From Acidobacteriota bacterium (GTDB lineage: Bacteria > Actinomycetota > Acidimicrobiia > Acidimicrobiales > Palsa-688): a stretch of DNA of 64,000 nucleotides. The stretch lies in NCBI GenBank assembly GCA_028876385.1, contig JAGWSF010000225.1, positions 1-64,000 on the forward strand. The letters are read 5' to 3'. A model generated the notes under the pieces. It was given only the letters and a program-made list of their open reading frames with translations. It was not told the origin of the DNA and searched no databases. A program made the position numbers and the translations under genes. The number at the start of each line of letters is the position of its first letter. Positions within the stretch are counted from its first letter, which is position 1. This document shows positions 62,519-64,000 of the stretch, piece after piece.

Positions 62519-62712
62519 GGCGCGGTCAGCTCCCCGACGGGCCCGACCAGCCCGACGAGATCGAGTGGCTCGAAAGGGGTGAAGGGCTGGGTGAGCAAAG
62601 CGTCGGCTCCGGCGGTCCGGGCCTCGGTGTCGAGCACGTCCCTGACCAGCCTGCGGGTCATCCTGTCGTCGTCGACCACGGGGACCAGGCGGGGTGGGCC
62701 GGTCCCGGTCAC
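62515..62712 (-). CDS. 65-aa mini receiver-like protein (response-regulator receiver with middle missing)
   Basis: GTG 62712 overlaps the rsiG stop (GTGA) and its own stop overlaps the next start (62515-62518), so it is framed by coupled genes. It reads RLVPVVDDDRMTRRLVRDVLD, which matches strand 1 and helix 1 of a receiver domain (acidic pocket DDD at 14-16). After six residues comes AGADALLTQPFTPFEPLDLV, matching the strand 5/helix 5 end of a receiver, where the conserved Lys of K-P-F is Gln. The central 60 residues with the phosphoacceptor Asp are gone. So it cannot be a normal phosphoreceiver. Confidence 0.6.
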   Translation of the reverse strand: MTGTGPPRLVPVVDDDRMTRRLVRDVLDTEARTAGADALLTQPFTPFEPLDLVGLVGPVGELTAP

Positions 62713-63236
62713 GACAACAGGGTGTCTACCGTCGCCTCGCCGGTGCGGTAACGCCGGACGATCTCGTCCTGCAGGCGGTCGAGCACGTCGAGCACGGCGC
62801 GCCGCCGCGCCGACACCGTGCGCTCGAACTCGGTGAGCCGGCCGGCCACCTCGTCGAGCTCCTCGTCGGAGAGGTCGGGCAGGGAGCCGATCCGACCGGA
62901 AGGGAGGATTTCCTCCAGGTCCTCCTCGAGACCGGACTCGGCCTCGCCGGGGGCGAACACCGCGGACAGGCGTCCGGCGCCGGGGGCGTGGACATTCCCG
63001 CTCAGGATGCTCGGTAGCCGCTCGACCAGGTCGTGCAGGTCGGCGGGCTGACCGGTGGCCCGCTGATGGCGTTCGGCTAGGACGATGTCCAGCCGACCCT
63101 GGGTCATGCGGCGCAGGAACGACAACGCCGTCTCGAGCGCCGTCGCCGTCTCGCGGTGGACCCGCACCTGTTCGATGGGCCACACCTCTAGACCTTCGAG
63201 GAACCCCGGTTCGGTGACTTCCGAAAGCTGAGCCAT
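62709..63236 (-). CDS. rsiG: RsiG-like anti-sigma factor with c-di-GMP-binding motifs
   Basis: 175 aa from ATG 63236. The RsiG signature E-x3-S-x2-R-x3-Q-x3-D is exact at E35, S39, R42, Q46, D50. A second copy in the C-terminal helix has E138, S142, R145, D153 with Leu149 in place of Gln. The helices are joined by an acidic linker (AESGLEEDLEEIL). In Streptomyces RsiG with bound c-di-GMP sequesters the sigma factor WhiG. Both helices are present here as in the two-motif form, with one motif imperfect. No WhiG gene lies in the window. Confidence 0.8.
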   Translation of the reverse strand: MAQLSEVTEPGFLEGLEVWPIEQVRVHRETATALETALSFLRRMTQGRLDIVLAERHQRATGQPADLHDLVERLPSILSGNVHAPGAGRLSAVFAPGEAESGLEEDLEEILPSGRIGSLPDLSDEELDEVAGRLTEFERTVSARRRAVLDVLDRLQDEIVRRYRTGEATVDTLLS

Positions 63237-63288
63237 CTGAACCGAGGGTACCGCAGAAGCCGGCCGAAGCTTGCCTCGGGAACTACCG

Positions 63289-64000
63289 CTAGCGGTGGAG
63301 CACCACGGCGGCCATCACGAACCACGCCGGGGCCGCCGCCGACAGCGAGTCCAACCGGCGCAGGGCCGGCAGGCGTTGGGTCCCGACGGCCCACTGGCAC
63401 AGGCGGATACCGAGGAAGGCCGCCGCGGCCAGCACGGCGAACATCAGCCACGGCCTCGACCCCGACATGGGAGGGTCGAGGATGGCCGAGGCGAACACCG
63501 CCACCACAGCCACGCTGACCGCGGCGAAACCGACGCCCACCGCTCCTCCCCATGCGCTGCGCCCGTTACCCATGACGAAGGCCGCCACGTCGTAGGCCAG
63601 GACGGCCAGCACGAGGAACAGGGCGAGGGTCGAACCTTGATGGCGGGCCAGCACCAGTCCCGTCACCGCCGACGCCGGGGCCAGCGCCACGAGCAGCCGG
63701 GAGGCGGCCGTCCGGACGGGGCGCACCGACACGGTGAACACCGACGCCACCACCATCACCGCCAACGCCCCGGCCGACGCCAGCCCCACGGCCAGGCCGG
63801 CGAGCGGTCCGCCGAGCGCCGCCAAGGGGTCGACGACGCACACCGCCAGAGCCGCCAGGAGCAGCGTCGAGGGCCGGTGAGAGCGCTTCTTACGCTTCGA
63901 TTCGGTGGCTCGGATACCGGTGGCGGTGGCCAGCAACGCCACGGGGAGCATCACCAGCACCGTCAGGAGCGACGAGACGGCCACCGCGCCGATCAGGGCC
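63289..64000 (-). CDS. multi-spanning membrane protein (partial, runs off right edge)
   Basis: At least 231 aa. About seven hydrophobic segments (SLLTVLVMLPVALLATATG, STLLLAALAVCVVDPLAALGG, LASAGALAVMVVASVFTV, LFLVLAVLAYDVAAFVMG, AVGVGFAAVSVAVVAVFA, PWLMFAVLAAAAFLGIR, APAWFVMAAVVL) and a basic loop KRKKRSHRP. The YDVAAFVMG stretch weakly resembles phosphatidate cytidylyltransferase-type proteins. GTG 63984 is a possible start, but the frame continues hydrophobic to the window edge, so the N terminus is probably outside. Confidence 0.65.
   Translation of the reverse strand, partial: ALIGAVAVSSLLTVLVMLPVALLATATGIRATESKRKKRSHRPSTLLLAALAVCVVDPLAALGGPLAGLAVGLASAGALAVMVVASVFTVSVRPVRTAASRLLVALAPASAVTGLVLARHQGSTLALFLVLAVLAYDVAAFVMGNGRSAWGGAVGVGFAAVSVAVVAVFASAILDPPMSGSRPWLMFAVLAAAAFLGIRLCQWAVGTQRLPALRRLDSLSAAAPAWFVMAAVVLHR

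Overview
The window comes from a high-GC actinobacterium, most likely of the Acidimicrobiia type. The reasons are a mycothiol glycosyltransferase (mshA-like), a WhiB-like protein, a BldC-like protein, an RsiG-type anti-sigma factor, F420-dependent enzymes, a Rex regulator, a CobA-HemD fusion, and a complete nuoA-N operon. Taxonomy is inferred from gene content only.

Positions 1 to about 10254 look like part of an integrated accessory element. The base composition is visibly lower in GC than the rest, especially at 4600-6550. The region holds an IS3-type transposase remnant, a GNAT fragment, an HNH nuclease, two frameshifted genes, a secreted SH3-like protein, a replication/HTH-like protein and a WhiB-like protein. 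At 10210-10254 there is a 45-bp copy of the 3' half of a tRNA-Pro(CGG) gene, from anticodon loop to CCA, with no matching 5' half. This is the expected scar of site-specific integration into a tRNA, so the intact tRNA should lie outside the window to the left. The most interesting cargo is a three-gene unit at 4598-6546. It consists of a leaderless XRE-type regulator with a perfect 12-bp dyad over its own promoter, a 425-aa protein whose N terminus aligns with the Thr1/Asp17/Lys33 active site of proteasome beta subunits, and a 73-aa protein.

From 10444 to 30909 the sequence is chromosomal and metabolic: YkgJ and EcsC-like proteins, DUF1990, an orphan ATP-grasp ligase, TetR/SDR, alpha/beta-hydrolase, zinc alcohol dehydrogenase, a two-domain class III CoA-transferase coupled to an F420-dependent oxidoreductase, LigD (phosphoesterase-polymerase only), a cytochrome P450, an MFS exporter, a duplicated-domain dCTP deaminase, an HsaA-like flavin monooxygenase and a TetR. 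The P450, CoA-transferase, dehydrogenases and HsaA-like enzyme together suggest lipid or steroid-type catabolism (inference).

From 47566 down to 30979 (minus strand) lies the full respiratory complex I operon in the order nuoABCDEFGHIJKLMN, mostly with 1-8 nt overlaps. A menaquinone-reductase-like flavoprotein is divergent from nuoA, consistent with a menaquinone-using chain.

From 49016 to 59554 is tetrapyrrole synthesis, with hemL-hemB on one side and rex, MET8-like, hemA, hemC and cobA-hemD on the other. Between them sit an Hsp20/MerR pair and a TetR/F420-nitroreductase pair. The redox sensor Rex lies just upstream of the heme genes on the same strand. The last part (59699-64000) carries proC, mshA, an XRE regulator, a 65-aa protein that looks like a response-regulator receiver with its middle deleted, an RsiG homologue with c-di-GMP-binding motifs, and a membrane protein that runs off the end. 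Several genes have a -10 element 6-8 nt before the start codon, so leaderless transcripts seem common here.
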